A model generated the notes under the pieces. That model worked only from the letters and a program-made list of their open reading frames with translations, did no database searches and was not told the origin of the DNA. From positions 3,410,001 to 3,474,000 of the forward strand of contig NZ_CP040174.1 of NCBI RefSeq assembly GCF_007858535.1: a stretch of DNA of 64,000 nucleotides, given 5' to 3'. This DNA is from Arthrobacter sp. UKPF54-2. GTDB taxonomy: Bacteria; Actinomycetota; Actinomycetes; Actinomycetales; Micrococcaceae. Of this stretch, positions 25,285 through 35,424 are shown in pieces (the stretch's first letter is position 1; every line of letters begins with the position of its first letter). Both the position numbers and the translations under genes were made by a program.

Positions 25285-26187
25285 TCAGCGGCAGAGCGCG
25301 GCGGCCTTGGCCGGCAAGTGGGGGTCCTGCCAGTCCAGCCAGCTGATCCGCGGGTCGGCGCGGAACCAGGTGAGCTGGCGGCGGGCGAACTGGCGGGTCG
25401 CGACTATGGTTTCCTCCGCGGCCTGCGCGACATCCGAATCGCCGTCGACCACCTTGAGGAACTGCGCGTAGCCCAAGGCCCGGGAGGCGGTTTTGCCGCG
25501 GCGCAACCCCAGGGCATCCAGGCGCCGCACCTCCGCCAGCAGCCCGTGCTCCACCATGGCGTGGACGCGGGAGGCCAGGCGTTCGCGCAGCTGTTCGCGG
25601 TCCACCTCAAGCCCGATCTGCACGGCCGGCTGGAAGTACTCGCGTGTGGGCATGAAGGAGCTGAAGGGCCGCCCCGTGAGTTCGTAGACCTCCAGGGCGC
25701 GGATCACCCTGCGCGCATCGCCCAGCCGGCCGGCCGAGACCGGATCCACCCGGTCCAGCCGCGCCCGCAGCGGGGCGAGTCCGGCGGCTGCCTCCTCCTG
25801 CTCGAGGCGCTGCCGGACTGCGGGGTCGGTTCCGGGGAACTCGAGGACGTCGAGGACGGCACGGACGTACAGGCCCGAGCCGCCGGCCAGGATGGCCCGT
25901 TTGCCGCGGGCGTGGATGTCCGCGATCACGGCACGGGCCTGCTGCTGGAAGTCGGAGACGCTGGCCTCTTCGGTCACGTCGAGGATGTCGAGCAGGTGGT
26001 GGGGCACTCCCCTGCGCTCGGCCTCGGTGATCTTGGCGGTGCCGATGTCCATGCCGCGGTAGAACTGCATGGCATCGGCGTTGACCACCTCGCCGTCGAG
26101 GGCCAGGGCCAGCGACACGGCCAGATCCGACTTACCGGATCCGGTGGGCCCGACGACGGCGATGACCGGGGGCGTGGTTGTGGCCAC
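25285..26187 (-). CDS. miaA: tRNA dimethylallyltransferase
   Basis: MiaA adds a dimethylallyl group to N6 of A37 in tRNAs reading U-starting codons. The P-loop GPTGSGKS is at residues 13-20, [17 protein letters not shown] follows (substrate Asp), and GGSGLYVRA and [16 protein letters not shown] are typical. At 300 residues it is of normal length. It is directly downstream of miaB (4-bp gap), whose product modifies the same base next. The 106 bp to dapF carry two short CCGGCCCCGGCGGCG copies and nothing else. Confidence 0.95.
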   Translation of the reverse strand: MATTTPPVIAVVGPTGSGKSDLAVSLALALDGEVVNADAMQFYRGMDIGTAKITEAERRGVPHHLLDILDVTEEASVSDFQQQARAVIADIHARGKRAILAGGSGLYVRAVLDVLEFPGTDPAVRQRLEQEEAAAGLAPLRARLDRVDPVSAGRLGDARRVIRALEVYELTGRPFSSFMPTREYFQPAVQIGLEVDREQLRERLASRVHAMVEHGLLAEVRRLDALGLRRGKTASRALGYAQFLKVVDGDSDVAQAAEETIVATRQFARRQLTWFRADPRISWLDWQDPHLPAKAAALCR

Positions 26188-26191
26188 GGAT

Positions 26192-27745
26192 TTAGCGGGT
26201 GCGCAGCGGCACGCTGGGCATGCCCAGCGACACGCCGGAGGTGCCGCCGGTGCTGCCGTTGGCTCCGGCGGGGGCCGGGGCGCCGCAGGAATCGGCCTGG
26301 GACCGGTCCCACGCGTCGCCGGCTCGGGAGCGGCGCAGGCTGTAGTCCTCGGCCGACGCCGGGTCCGCGACGAGGTGGAATGCCGCGGCCTCGGTGATGG
26401 TCACGGTGACGAGGTCTCCGGGGCGGGGTGTTTCGGCGCCGGCGGGTACGGAGAAGTGCACCAGCCGCTGGTCCTGCGCGCGGCCGGAGAGGCGGTGCGT
26501 TTCCCCGGCTTTGCGGCCCGACTGGGCGGTCACCATAACCTCCACGCGGCGGCCGAGCTGGCGGGCGTTCTCCTCGGCGGCGATCCGGTCCTGCAGCGCG
26601 GTGAGCCGCTCGAAGCGCTCCTGCACCACGGCCTTGGGCAACTGGTCCGGGAGTTCGGCGGCGGGCGTGCCGGGCCGCTTGGAGTACTGGAAGGTGAAGG
26701 CGGTGGCGAAGCGGGACTTTTCCACGACGTCGAGGGTGGCCTGGAAGTCCTCCTCGGTTTCGCCGGGGAATCCGACGATGATGTCGGTGGAGATCGCGGC
26801 GTGCGGGATCTTCGCCCGGACCTTGTCCAGGATGCCGAGGAACTTGGCGGACCGGTAGGACCGCCTCATCTCCCGGAGCACCTTGTCCGAGCCGGACTGC
26901 AGGGGCATGTGCAGCTGCGGCATAACGTTGGGGGTCTCGGCCATGGCGTCGATGACGTCGTCGGTGAACGCTGCCGGGTGCGGGCTGGTGAACCGGACGC
27001 GTTCCAAGCCGGGAATCCCGCCGCAGGCGCGCAGCAGCTTGGAGAACGCCTGCCGGTCGCCGAACTCGACGCCGTATGAGTTGACGTTCTGGCCCAGCAG
27101 CGTGACTTCGATGGCGCCGTCGTCGACGAGGGCCTGGATCTCGGCGAGGATGTCCCCGGGCCGGCGGTCCTTTTCCTTGCCGCGCAGCGACGGAACGATG
27201 CAGAAGGTGCAGGTGTTGTTGCAGCCGACCGAGATGGAGACCCAGCCCGCGTAGACGGAGTCGCGTTTGGTGGGCAGCGTGGAGGGGAACACGTCGAGGG
27301 ACTCGAGGATTTCCAGCTGCGCCTCGTTGTTGTGGCGGGCGCGTTCCAGCAGGGCGGGCAGGGCGCCGACGTTGTGGGTTCCGAAGACCGCGTCGACCCA
27401 GGGCGCCTTCTTAAGGATGGTCTCGCGGTCTTTCTGCGCGAGGCAGCCACCGACGGCGATCTGCATGCCCGGGTTGGCTTCCTTCACCGGGCGGAGAATG
27501 CCGAGGTTGCCGTAGAGCTTGTTGTCGGCATTTTCCCGGACCGCGCAGGTGTTGAAGACGACGACGTCGGCCAACTCGCCGTCGGAGCGCACGTACCCGG
27601 CGGCTTCGAGCATGCCGGACATCCGCTCGGAATCGTGGACGTTCATCTGGCAGCCGAAGGTCCGCACCTGGTAGGTGCGGTCCGCGGACTTCTCATCCGG
27701 GGAGGGGGTACCGCCGGGGGCTGGGGTAGGAATGGTCAAACTCAC
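26192..27745 (-). CDS. miaB: tRNA-2-methylthio-N6-dimethylallyladenosine synthase
   Basis: MiaB is a radical-SAM enzyme with two iron-sulfur clusters that methylthiolates i6A37 of tRNA, the step after MiaA. The N-terminal cluster cysteines are Cys32, Cys67 and Cys101. The radical-SAM cysteines are Cys175, Cys179 and Cys182 (CNNTCTFC). A C-terminal TRAM domain ends near residue 460, and about 50 Ser/Gly/Ala-rich residues follow. At 517 residues it is slightly long because of that tail. Confidence 0.96.
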   Translation of the reverse strand: MSLTIPTPAPGGTPSPDEKSADRTYQVRTFGCQMNVHDSERMSGMLEAAGYVRSDGELADVVVFNTCAVRENADNKLYGNLGILRPVKEANPGMQIAVGGCLAQKDRETILKKAPWVDAVFGTHNVGALPALLERARHNNEAQLEILESLDVFPSTLPTKRDSVYAGWVSISVGCNNTCTFCIVPSLRGKEKDRRPGDILAEIQALVDDGAIEVTLLGQNVNSYGVEFGDRQAFSKLLRACGGIPGLERVRFTSPHPAAFTDDVIDAMAETPNVMPQLHMPLQSGSDKVLREMRRSYRSAKFLGILDKVRAKIPHAAISTDIIVGFPGETEEDFQATLDVVEKSRFATAFTFQYSKRPGTPAAELPDQLPKAVVQERFERLTALQDRIAAEENARQLGRRVEVMVTAQSGRKAGETHRLSGRAQDQRLVHFSVPAGAETPRPGDLVTVTITEAAAFHLVADPASAEDYSLRRSRAGDAWDRSQADSCGAPAPAGANGSTGGTSGVSLGMPSVPLRTR

Positions 27746-27820
27746 CTGTTAAGGGTACCGGTTCGGTGCGGCCGGTTTTGCGGGCCATGCTGCCGCGGGC
27801 CGCGGTGCCGGCCTGCCGGG

Positions 27821-28483
27821 TCAGGCCTCGTCGTCCGGTTCTTCGAGCGACGCGTCCACGGCCTCTCCGACGATCCGGAAGGCCTGGGACGGCTGGTAGC
27901 CCTTGCGTGCCAGCATGGACGCGAGCCGGCGGACGGTTTTGTCCCGCTCCGCACGGTCTTCCAGGCCGCGGGCGTTCCGCAGCTTGCGCTCCACCAGGTC
28001 CCGGGCCGCGGCTTCCTCGTCCTCGTCGCTGAGCTGTTCGAGGGCGCCGGCGGCGGTCTCCTGGTCGATGCCCTTCTCGACCAGCTCCCTCCGCAGCGCG
28101 CCCTTGGCAAGCTTGCGCGTCTGCGCCCGGCTGCGGACCCACATGTCGGCGAACACGGCGTCGTCGATCAGGCGGACTTCTTCGAAGCGGTCGAGCACGG
28201 CCTCGGCGACGTCTTCCGGGATGTTGCGCTCGGCCAGTTTGCGGGTGAGCTGCAGCCGGCTCTTGGGCGAGTGGGTCAGCTGCCGCAGCACCACGGCGCG
28301 GGCTACCGCGGCGGGATCCGCGTCGGCCTCTTGTTCCGGTGCCGGTGGAGACGTCGAAACAGTCGGGGCCGAGGTGCCGGGGTCTCCGGGGCCGTCAACG
28401 ACGCCGGGGCCAGGATTCCGGGAAGGGAACCCTGACCCCTGGCGGCGTCGTGCGGCGGAGGCCCGGCGGTTAGAAGCCGTCAA
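27821..28483 (-). CDS. recX: Regulatory protein RecX
   Basis: RecX binds RecA filaments and limits their growth. The 220-aa protein has a disordered N-terminus of about 60 residues followed by three-helix RecX repeats ([38 protein letters not shown]..., LVEKGID..., [15 protein letters not shown]). Its start overlaps the end of recA by 14 bases, the usual coupled arrangement in actinobacteria. It is therefore presumably induced with recA through the LexA box at 29663. Confidence 0.93.
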   Translation of the reverse strand: MTASNRRASAARRRQGSGFPSRNPGPGVVDGPGDPGTSAPTVSTSPPAPEQEADADPAAVARAVVLRQLTHSPKSRLQLTRKLAERNIPEDVAEAVLDRFEEVRLIDDAVFADMWVRSRAQTRKLAKGALRRELVEKGIDQETAAGALEQLSDEDEEAAARDLVERKLRNARGLEDRAERDKTVRRLASMLARKGYQPSQAFRIVGEAVDASLEEPDDEA

Positions 28484-29519
28484 CGGCCTTCAGCTTCGGT
28501 GACTCCTCCGCGTCGGCGGCCTTGACGCCAACGCCGAGCTTTTCCTTGATGAGGCGCTCGAGTTCGGCGGCGAGCTCCGGGTTGTCGCGCAGGAAGCGTC
28601 GGGAGTTCTCCATGCCCTGGCCCAGCTGGTCCCCGTCGTAGGTGAACCAGGAGCCGGACTTCTTGATCAGGCCGTGCTCGACGCCCATGTCGATGATGCC
28701 GCCCTCACGGGAGATGCCCTGGCCGTAGATGATGTCGAATTCGGCGATCTTGAAGGGCGGGGCCATCTTGTTCTTGACAATCTTGGCCTTGGTGCGGTTG
28801 CCGACGGAGTCCGCGCCCTCCTTGAGGGTCTGGATGCGGCGGACGTCGATGCGGACCGAGGCGTAGAACTTCAGCGCCTTGCCACCGGTGGTGGTTTCCG
28901 GGGAGCCGAAGAACACGCCGATCTTCTCGCGCAGCTGGTTGATGAAGATGGCGGTGGTCTTGGTCTGGCTCAGCCGGCCGGTGATTTTACGCAGGGCCTG
29001 GCTCATCAGCCGTGCCTGCAGGCCGACGTGGCTGTCGCCCATGTCGCCTTCGATTTCGGCGCGGGGCACGAGGGCGGCGACGGAGTCGATGACGATGACG
29101 TCAAGCGAGCCGGAGCCAATCAGCATGTCCATGATTTCGAGGGCCTGCTCACCGGTGTCCGGCTGGGAGACCAGCAGCGCGTCGGTGTCCACGCCCAGCT
29201 TGGCGGCGTATTCCGGATCCAGGGCGTGCTCGGCGTCGATGAACGCGGCGATGCCGCCCTGACGCTGCGCGTTGGCGACAGCGTGCAGCGCGACCGTGGT
29301 CTTACCGGACGATTCCGGCCCGTAGATTTCGACAATACGGCCGCGGGGCAGGCCGCCAATGCCGAGCGCCACGTCCAGCGCGATGGAGCCGGTCGGAATG
29401 ACCTCGATGGGCGCGCGGACTTCATCGCCCAGGCGCATTACGGAGCCTTTGCCGAACTGCTTGTCAATCTGGGCAAGCGCTGCGTCGAGCGCCTTCTGGC
29501 GATCCGGGGCTGCGGCCAT
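28470..29519 (-). CDS. recA: Recombinase RecA
   Basis: RecA forms filaments on single-stranded DNA, carries out strand exchange and triggers LexA self-cleavage. The 349 residues include Walker A GPESSGKT (67-74), the Walker B stretch [12 protein letters not shown], loop L2 and the recombinase signature [14 protein letters not shown]. There is no intein. A LexA box lies 144 bp upstream. The 212-bp gap to the DUF3046 gene holds this operator and a TATGCT-like -10, but no confident -35. Confidence 0.98.
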   Translation of the reverse strand: MAAAPDRQKALDAALAQIDKQFGKGSVMRLGDEVRAPIEVIPTGSIALDVALGIGGLPRGRIVEIYGPESSGKTTVALHAVANAQRQGGIAAFIDAEHALDPEYAAKLGVDTDALLVSQPDTGEQALEIMDMLIGSGSLDVIVIDSVAALVPRAEIEGDMGDSHVGLQARLMSQALRKITGRLSQTKTTAIFINQLREKIGVFFGSPETTTGGKALKFYASVRIDVRRIQTLKEGADSVGNRTKAKIVKNKMAPPFKIAEFDIIYGQGISREGGIIDMGVEHGLIKKSGSWFTYDGDQLGQGMENSRRFLRDNPELAAELERLIKEKLGVGVKAADAEESPKLKAVDGF

Positions 29520-29662
29520 GATTCACACCTCTGATACTTTCTCGCTGGAGAGTGGCCGTCGTGGCCGTTGTTATGTCATCACTGACGCTAGTGGCGGCCA
29601 CCGACAAAGTTGCCGCGGCCGTCGCGTATGTGGAAAACGCTCTGAAAAAAGCATAGCCGGAC

Positions 29663-29678
29663 CCGAACAGATATTCGA
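29663..29678. promoter_or_regulatory. LexA box of recA-recX
   Basis: CCGAACAGATATTCGA shares the half-site ATTCGA with the boxes at 395, 18331 and 38640. It lies between recA and the DUF3046 gene, oriented towards recA. Confidence 0.8.
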
Positions 29679-29731
29679 ACAATCCGGCGGCGTGTCAGGG
29701 CCGGACCCGGACGGACCGGCGGCGTCCGGCG

Positions 29732-29953
29732 CTAGCTGCGGGGCTTGACGTCGCGGCCGAGCCGGCGCTCGGCCGGAACATCCTGCACGTCGCAGACCGC
29801 CAGCCAGACCTGCCGGGGCGGCACCCCGGCGCTGAGCGCCTGGTCCGCGGTGCGGCCGCCGACGCCGGCCAGTACCAGGGAGCTGCTGAGGACACGGGAA
29901 TATCCCGCCCCGAACTCGTCGTCCATAAGCCGCCAGAAGTCGCTGATTCTCAC
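29732..29953 (-). CDS. DUF3046 domain protein
   Basis: The 73-residue protein (VRISDFWRLMDDEFGAGYSRVLSSSLVLAGVGGRTADQAL...) is a clear DUF3046 member, a short actinobacterial family whose gene almost always stands next to recA. No function is established. The start is taken as GTG at 29953; a TTG one codon earlier is also possible. The family's pairing with recA hints at DNA metabolism only by context. Confidence 0.85.
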   Translation of the reverse strand: MRISDFWRLMDDEFGAGYSRVLSSSLVLAGVGGRTADQALSAGVPPRQVWLAVCDVQDVPAERRLGRDVKPRS

Positions 29954-29981
29954 CAATAAAGTCTCTCACGGGCGCGGACCC

Positions 29982-29987
29982 TAGAAT
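29982..29987 (+). promoter_or_regulatory. -10 element of a leaderless MarR-gene promoter (candidate)
   Basis: TAGAAT is followed by seven bases and ATG at 29995, the spacing of leaderless actinobacterial transcripts. No clear -35 is seen. Confidence 0.4.
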
Positions 29988-29994
29988 GGTTGCT

Positions 29995-30516
29995 ATGAGC
30001 ACCCCACGCGATGCGGCCCCGGATCCGGCGCACAGTTCCGGCTCCGGCGACGCTTCCCCGGAGGAGGCGCTGGCCGCCGTCGAACACCAGCTGAGCCTGC
30101 TCTGGCGGCGTGCCCGGTCCATGTCGCAGCGGCTTTCCCGGCAGGTCCATCCGGAGATGGAGCCGGCCGCCTACGGCCTTCTGTCGGTGCTGCGGACCAA
30201 GGGTCCCATCCGGCTGACCGAGCTGGCCTCCTGCATCGGCGTCGGCAAGCCCTCCGTGAGCCGCCAGGTCGCCTTCCTCGAGGGCCTCGGGCTCGTCTCG
30301 AAGCAGGCCGACCCGCTGGACGGCCGGGCCCAGGCCATCAGCCTGACCGCCAAGGGCGAGGAAAAAATGCACCTGGTCCAGGATGCCCGGCGCGAGGTCT
30401 TCCGCGAGCGGCTGGCGGAGTGGCCCACCGGGGAACTTGAAGCCTTTGCCGGCTACATGGCGAAGCTCAACGCCAGCTACGAACGCGACGGCTTCCCGCG
30501 GGACGAAGTCTTCTAG
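29995..30516 (+). CDS. MarR-family transcriptional regulator
   Basis: The protein of about 173 residues has a winged helix-turn-helix in the middle (GPIRLTELASCIGVGKPSVSRQVAFLEGLGLVSKQADPLDGRAQAISLTAKG) flanked by dimerisation helices. This is the MarR layout. The regulated genes and ligand are unknown; it has no transporter or enzyme partner directly beside it. The ATG at 29995 is favoured over 29986 because it sits at leaderless distance from a -10-like element. It faces clgR across a strong hairpin. Confidence 0.85.
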   Translation: MSTPRDAAPDPAHSSGSGDASPEEALAAVEHQLSLLWRRARSMSQRLSRQVHPEMEPAAYGLLSVLRTKGPIRLTELASCIGVGKPSVSRQVAFLEGLGLVSKQADPLDGRAQAISLTAKGEEKMHLVQDARREVFRERLAEWPTGELEAFAGYMAKLNASYERDGFPRDEVF

Positions 30517-30535
30517 ACCCCCGTCCCGGACACGG

Positions 30536-30566
30536 AAAAGGTCCCCGGCACACCGCCGGGGACCTT
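30536..30566. terminator. Terminator between the MarR gene and clgR
   Basis: AAGGTCCCCGGC and GCCGGGGACCTT form a 12-bp perfect stem around a five-base loop. On the minus strand it is followed by TTTT, so it best terminates clgR; on the plus strand the tail is poor. Confidence 0.75.
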
Positions 30567-30590
30567 CCCATGAAAGTACTGGAGTGGGGC

Positions 30591-30950
30591 TTAGTGCGCC
30601 CCGGAGAGCAGGCCGGTGGCCAGCTCGTCGTTCAGCTCGGTGTTGAGCTCACGGTCAAGGTCACGGCCGTAGCGCTGGGCGAACTCCTGCGGCACGGTGT
30701 CCGGTACCGCGACGCCCTCGGCCACGGCAACGCGGTCGCTAACTTCGCGGAGCATGCTGGAGAGCGGGACATCGAGGGCCGAGCAGATCGAGGAGAGCAG
30801 CTCCGAGGAGGCTTCCTTCTGGCCGCGTTCCACTTCACTCAGGTAACCCAAGGATACACGGGCACTGTGCGAGACTTCGCGGAGGGTACGGCCTTGGCGT
30901 TGGCGGACATCGCGCAGGACATCACCGATTTCGTGACGAAGTACAACCAT
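30591..30950 (-). CDS. clgR: Transcriptional regulator ClgR
   Basis: The 119-residue protein has an XRE helix-turn-helix ([42 protein letters not shown]) in the context specific to ClgR. ClgR activates clp protease and related genes in actinobacteria and is itself degraded by Clp. The start at 30950 ([14 protein letters not shown]) has AAGGAG seven bases upstream, which rules out the ATG at 31043. The C-terminal ~40 residues (acidic, ending [10 protein letters not shown]) may hold the degradation signal, as in relatives that end in hydrophobic residues. A palindrome upstream may be its own operator. Confidence 0.9.
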   Translation of the reverse strand: MVVLRHEIGDVLRDVRQRQGRTLREVSHSARVSLGYLSEVERGQKEASSELLSSICSALDVPLSSMLREVSDRVAVAEGVAVPDTVPQEFAQRYGRDLDRELNTELNDELATGLLSGAH

Positions 30951-31072
30951 CTTGCGCTCCTTCTGTTCGCTCTTTGCCTGATCGGCGAGGCCCACATCCT
31001 TCCAGCGGACAACGCCGTTTACGGATACGGGCTGCTTTACCATCTGTATCGCCTTGCTCCCTCGTATGTTCG

Positions 31073-31092
31073 GTTCGCCGTTGAGGGCGAAC
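31073..31092. promoter_or_regulatory. Palindrome upstream of clgR (candidate ClgR operator)
   Basis: GTTCGCC-6 nt-GGCGAAC lies 123 bp before the clgR start. ClgR boxes described in Streptomyces begin GTTCGC with an inverted GCG half, so autoregulation is possible, but the spacing here is wider. The remaining ~230-bp gap between clgR and the cinA-like gene is AT-richer and holds nothing else. Confidence 0.4.
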
Positions 31093-31181
31093 GATGTATT
31101 GACTTCATCCTAGGCGCCACCCTTATTCCGGGGCGACACAATGTAACAACTATTCGGAATCAACTTTTGTTCCCGGCAACT

Positions 31182-31712
31182 TTACCCGCGGTAGCCTGCC
31201 GGGGACAGGGCTTGAAGCAGGCGTTCCAGGGCGGCGCCGCAGGCCAGCGCCCGGATCTCCTGGCGCGATCCCTCGAAGCGGTACGCGAACGACGTCGCGC
31301 CCTCCGCCGTGGCGAGGCCGATGTAGACGGTTCCCACGTCCTTGCCGTCGTGCGGCTCCGGGCCGGCCACCCCAGTGGTTGACACCCCGACGTCGGCGCC
31401 GCAGGCGGCGCGCGCGCCGGAGGCCATCGCTGCGGCGACCTGACCGTCCACCGAGCCGGCGGCGGACAGGACCTCGCGGGATACCCCGAGGACGTCCGCC
31501 TTGACGGAGTTCGCGTAGGCGACGACGCCGCCCTGCAGCATGGCGGACGCGCCCGGCGTGTCGGCCAGCACTGCGGCGACCATGCCGGCGGTGAGGGACT
31601 CGGCCGTGGCCACCGTCAGGCCGCGCTCGATCGCGCCGGCCACGGCCTGCCCGGCGAGGCGGTGCAGGTTGGGGTGGAGCCCCGGGTGGGGGCCGGGCTG
31701 CTGGTCACTCAT
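31182..31712 (-). CDS. CinA C-domain protein (nicotinamide-nucleotide amidohydrolase, PncC-like)
   Basis: The 176-residue protein is a stand-alone CinA C-terminal domain. VATAESLTAGMVAAVLADTPGAS has the characteristic AESLTAG motif, and VGVSTTGVAGPEPHDGKDVGTVYIGL completes the fold. Such proteins deamidate nicotinamide mononucleotide to nicotinate mononucleotide in NAD recycling. The start at 31712 has AGGAGG upstream and overlaps the pgsA stop (ATGA). The pgsA-cinA-clgR order is conserved in actinobacteria; here clgR is separated by its own promoter region. Confidence 0.88.
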   Translation of the reverse strand: MSDQQPGPHPGLHPNLHRLAGQAVAGAIERGLTVATAESLTAGMVAAVLADTPGASAMLQGGVVAYANSVKADVLGVSREVLSAAGSVDGQVAAAMASGARAACGADVGVSTTGVAGPEPHDGKDVGTVYIGLATAEGATSFAYRFEGSRQEIRALACGAALERLLQALSPAGYRG

Positions 31713-32347
31713 GGCGTTCCCTCCTGGACCTGCTGTTTCCGGGCCCGGATGCCGCTGGCACGGAGCTTGAGGGCCTCGACGACGTATTCGGCGCCAGTCC
31801 AGATGGTGATCGCGAGGGCGGCCATCATGACCGCGAAGGCCACGAATCCCAGCCAGGGCGCAATCGAGGCGAGCGGCATCACGTAGAGGAAGATCGCCGC
31901 GGTCTGGATCACGGTCTTGAGCTTTCCGCCGCGGGAGGCGGGGATGACGCCGTAGCGGATGACGAAGAACCGCAGCGCCGTCACGCCCCACTCGCGGACC
32001 AGGATCAGGACGGTGACCCACCACGGCAGTTCGCCCAGCAGCGAGAGCATCACCAGGGCCGAGCCGATCAGCAGCTTGTCCGCGATCGGGTCCGCGATCT
32101 TGCCGAAGTCGGTGACGAGGCCGCGGCTGCGGGCGATGTCGCCGTCGAGTTTGTCGGTGTAGATGGCCACTGTGAAGGCGACGACGGCGGCCCAGCGCCA
32201 CGGCCCGTTTTCGGCGGCGAGGCCCGGGGCATCGCCGACGAGGAACCAGACGAAGAAGGGCACCAGCGCGATCCGCAGCATCGTCAGGATGTTGGGCAGG
32301 TTCCAGATCCGCGGGGCGGACCCGGCGTTGGTTTCGGCGCTAGTCAC
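31709..32347 (-). CDS. pgsA: CDP-diacylglycerol-glycerol-3-phosphate 3-phosphatidyltransferase
   Basis: The 212-aa membrane enzyme makes phosphatidylglycerol phosphate, the committed step to phosphatidylglycerol and cardiolipin. The CDP-alcohol phosphotransferase signature is complete at DGDIARSRGLVTDFGKIADPIAD (D-G-x2-A-R-x8-G-x3-D-x3-D). About five or six helices surround it. It is 25 bp downstream of ftsK and overlaps the cinA-like gene by four bases, so the three probably share a transcript. Confidence 0.95.
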   Translation of the reverse strand: MTSAETNAGSAPRIWNLPNILTMLRIALVPFFVWFLVGDAPGLAAENGPWRWAAVVAFTVAIYTDKLDGDIARSRGLVTDFGKIADPIADKLLIGSALVMLSLLGELPWWVTVLILVREWGVTALRFFVIRYGVIPASRGGKLKTVIQTAAIFLYVMPLASIAPWLGFVAFAVMMAALAITIWTGAEYVVEALKLRASGIRARKQQVQEGTP

Positions 32348-32372
32348 CTTCCTAGGCTACCGTCTCCGCCGG

Positions 32373-35309
32373 TTACCGGCCGGTGAGCGACCAGGCGTCC
32401 TCGGAGCCGTCTTCGTCCTCGGAGCCGCCGTCGGCGCCGTCGTGATAGTCGATCGCCTGCGTGCGGTTGTCCAGGTCCGCGGCAACCAGGTCCTCGGCGT
32501 AGCCGCCCTGGGCGATGTTGGCGTGGGCGTTCTCGCTCAGCGCGACGGTCTGGGCGTCCGCGGCGACCGGCCCGTCCTGGCCCTTCATGGCGGCCAGAAC
32601 CGCGGCGAGGTCGTCGGGCTTGACCAGGACGTCGCGGGCCTTGGACCCTTCCGAGGGGCCCACCACTCCCCTGGATTCCAGCAGGTCCATCAGGCGGCCG
32701 GCCTTGGCGAAGCCGACGCGCAGCTTGCGCTGCAGCATCGACGTGGAGCCGAACTGGGTGGTGACGACCAGTTCGGTGGCCTGCAGCAACACCTCGAGGT
32801 CGTCCCCGATGTCGTCGTCGATCTGCTTCTGCTGCGCTTCGGGGGCGACGTCGTCGCGGTAGACGGCCTTGAGCTGGCCCTTGACGTGCTCGACAACCTT
32901 GTGGATTTCGGACTCGGTGACCCAGGCGCCCTGCACGCGCATCGCCTTGGAGGCGCCCATCGGCAGGAAGAGCGCGTCGCCCTGGCCGATCAGCTTCTCG
33001 GCGCCCGGCTGGTCCAGGACCACGCGGGAGTCGGTGACGGAGGAGGTGGCGAAGGCCATCCGGGACGGGACGTTGGCCTTGATCAGGCCGGTGACGACGT
33101 CGACGGAGGGCCGCTGGGTGGCGAGCACCAGGTGGATGCCGGCGGCGCGGGCCAGCTGGGTAATGCGGACGATGGAGTCTTCGACGTCGCGCGGGGCGAC
33201 CATCATCAGGTCGGCGAGTTCGTCCACGATCACCAGCAGGTACGGGTACGGGCGGATGACGCGCTTGGACCCTTCCGGCGGGTGGACCTTCCCGGCCCGG
33301 ACCGCCTTGTTGAAGTCATCGATGTGCTTGAACCCGTAGTTCGCGAGGTCGTCGTAGCGGGCGTCCATTTCGCGGACCACCCACTGGAGGGCCTCAGCGG
33401 CCTTCTTGGGGTTGGTGATGATCGGGGTGATCAGGTGCGGGACGCCTTCGTAGGCGGTGAGCTCCACGCGCTTGGGGTCCACCATGACCATGCGGACCTC
33501 GTCAGGGGTGGCGCGCATCAGGATGGAGGTGATCATCGAGTTCACGAACGAGGACTTGCCCGCGCCGGTGGCGCCGGCCACCAGCAGGTGCGGCATCTTG
33601 GCGAGATTGGCCACCACGTAGCCGCCCTCGACGTCCTTGCCGACGCCCATGACCATGGGGTGGTCCGTGCGCCGGGCGTTCTGGCTGCGAAGCACGTCAC
33701 CGAGGGACACGGTCTCGCGGTCCGTGTTCGGGATCTCGATGCCGATGGCGGACTTGCCCGGGATGGGGCTCAGAATCCGGACGTCGGAGCTGGCGACAGC
33801 GTAGGAGATGTTCTTGGACAGCGCGGTAACGCGTTCCACCTTGGTGCCCGGGGACAGTTCGATCTCGTACCGGGTGACGGTGGGGCCGCGGCTGAAGCCG
33901 GTGACCTGGGCGTCCACGTTGAACTGGTTCAGCGTCTCGGTCAGCGAGGCCACGATCGCGTCGTTGGCCTCGGTGCGCTCCTTGGGAATGGAGCCGGGCG
34001 TAAGAATGTCCGAGGCCGGCAGGGTGTAGGTGACGTCGCCGGCGAGCGAGAGCTGTTCGGTGCGCTGCGGAATCGGGGTGGGCAGCGGGGCGGGCGCGAC
34101 GGGGTTGGCGGGCACCTTGGGGGCGGCGGCGGCGCCGGGGTTCAGGGAGCCGGCGGCGACCATGCCCGGGGTGACGAGCGGGATCGCCTCGGTGGCGCCA
34201 TCCCCCACGGCACCGGCTGCGGTGGCTGCTCTCCCGAGGCCCTGGGCTGCCTTGATCTTCTCGACGGCGATCTCGGCCTGGGTGGGCCTCCGCACGCCGG
34301 GCGCCACGGCCCTGGCGCCCTCGCCCTTGGCGCTGCCGGCACCGGCCGGTGTGTCGTCGACGCCGTCGACGACGGCGTGTTCGAACGCTTCGTCGCCGAC
34401 GTAGCCTTCGAGCCGGGCGTCGTCGTCGTGGTCCTTGCCGAAGAGGCGCTTGCGCTTCTTCTTCGGCGCCGGGGCGTCGTTTTCGTACAGGTAGCTGCGG
34501 TCGTGGGCGTCCTGGTCCTCATCGTAGTCCTGCAGGTCGATGCCCATCAGGTGCTCGTAGGCGCCGCGGAGGCGGGAGGGGATGGCCCCGAAGGGGGTGG
34601 CCGTGACGATCAGCAGCGAGGTAAAGGCGAGCAGGGCGTAGAGGGCCAGCGGCACGGCGGCGTGGATGGTGGCCAGCGGCGCGGCAGCGAGGTAGCCGAG
34701 CATGCCGCCGGCCCGGCGCAGGCCGTCAAAACCGTCGGCGACGGTCGGCTGGCCGCCGATGACGTGCGCCAGGCCGCAGCCGGCGAAGGTCATGATGAGG
34801 AAGCCGATGCCGATCCGGTTGTTGCCGCGGCCGTCCACCGGCTGGCGGAAGAGGCGAAAGGCGCAGACGAACAGCATCAGCGGCAGCAGCAGGGACACCC
34901 AGCCGAAGGTGCCGTTGACGATGCCGAAGACGGCGTCGGGGAACCAGCCCTTGAAGCCCCACCAGGCGAAGGTGGCGATGAAGGCGCCGAGGGCGAGGTT
35001 GAACAGCGCGGCGCCGTCGCGGCGCTCCGCCGGGTCGAGATCGCTGACGTCGTGGCCGATCCGGCGGACGCCGGCGCCCACCACGTGGCCGATCCCCAGC
35101 CAGGCCCCGGCCACCACCCGCACCAGCCAGGGCTGGCGCGGTTCGACGGCGGCCAGCTGCCGTGTGCGCGCGGTCCCCTGCGTGCGGCTGGTCCTGGACG
35201 CGGCTGCGCCCGAGCCCCGGCCCGAAGAGCCGCCGGTGTTGCCCTTGGAATTGCCGCTGGAGCTGCCGCTTGAGTTGCCTCTAGGCGCGGAGGAGGTGCG
35301 TGTCGCCAT
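32373..35309 (-). CDS. ftsK: DNA translocase FtsK/SpoIIIE
   Basis: FtsK pumps chromosome ends away from the closing septum and activates dimer resolution. The 978-aa protein begins with a Ser/Gly/Asn-rich cytoplasmic stretch. A membrane domain follows at about residues 95-260, then a linker of about 240 residues and the RecA-like motor with Walker A GATGAGKSS near residue 578 and Walker B LLVIVDELADLM. The C-terminal gamma winged helix (TSMLQRKLRVGFAKAGRLMDLLESRGVVGPSEGSKARDVL) recognises polar DNA motifs. The 213-bp gap to rnj holds a 21-bp inverted repeat. Confidence 0.96.
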   Translation of the reverse strand: MATRTSSAPRGNSSGSSSGNSKGNTGGSSGRGSGAAASRTSRTQGTARTRQLAAVEPRQPWLVRVVAGAWLGIGHVVGAGVRRIGHDVSDLDPAERRDGAALFNLALGAFIATFAWWGFKGWFPDAVFGIVNGTFGWVSLLLPLMLFVCAFRLFRQPVDGRGNNRIGIGFLIMTFAGCGLAHVIGGQPTVADGFDGLRRAGGMLGYLAAAPLATIHAAVPLALYALLAFTSLLIVTATPFGAIPSRLRGAYEHLMGIDLQDYDEDQDAHDRSYLYENDAPAPKKKRKRLFGKDHDDDARLEGYVGDEAFEHAVVDGVDDTPAGAGSAKGEGARAVAPGVRRPTQAEIAVEKIKAAQGLGRAATAAGAVGDGATEAIPLVTPGMVAAGSLNPGAAAAPKVPANPVAPAPLPTPIPQRTEQLSLAGDVTYTLPASDILTPGSIPKERTEANDAIVASLTETLNQFNVDAQVTGFSRGPTVTRYEIELSPGTKVERVTALSKNISYAVASSDVRILSPIPGKSAIGIEIPNTDRETVSLGDVLRSQNARRTDHPMVMGVGKDVEGGYVVANLAKMPHLLVAGATGAGKSSFVNSMITSILMRATPDEVRMVMVDPKRVELTAYEGVPHLITPIITNPKKAAEALQWVVREMDARYDDLANYGFKHIDDFNKAVRAGKVHPPEGSKRVIRPYPYLLVIVDELADLMMVAPRDVEDSIVRITQLARAAGIHLVLATQRPSVDVVTGLIKANVPSRMAFATSSVTDSRVVLDQPGAEKLIGQGDALFLPMGASKAMRVQGAWVTESEIHKVVEHVKGQLKAVYRDDVAPEAQQKQIDDDIGDDLEVLLQATELVVTTQFGSTSMLQRKLRVGFAKAGRLMDLLESRGVVGPSEGSKARDVLVKPDDLAAVLAAMKGQDGPVAADAQTVALSENAHANIAQGGYAEDLVAADLDNRTQAIDYHDGADGGSEDEDGSEDAWSLTGR

Positions 35310-35424
35310 ACCCGCAACGGTACCGGACGCCGGGCCGCAAACCGCGGATTTCCGGGGCGGGCGGGATCATGTTGGACCTGGCGGGACGCTGGCGCCCGGG
35401 CCCGCGGGCGGCCGGCCGGCAACG

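Noticed and set aside
32163..35273. 1036-codon plus-strand open frame opposite ftsK and pgsA
   Set aside because: Its Gly/Asp/His/Val-rich translation is the typical antisense shadow of a high-GC coding region; FtsK and PgsA on the minus strand carry all family motifs.
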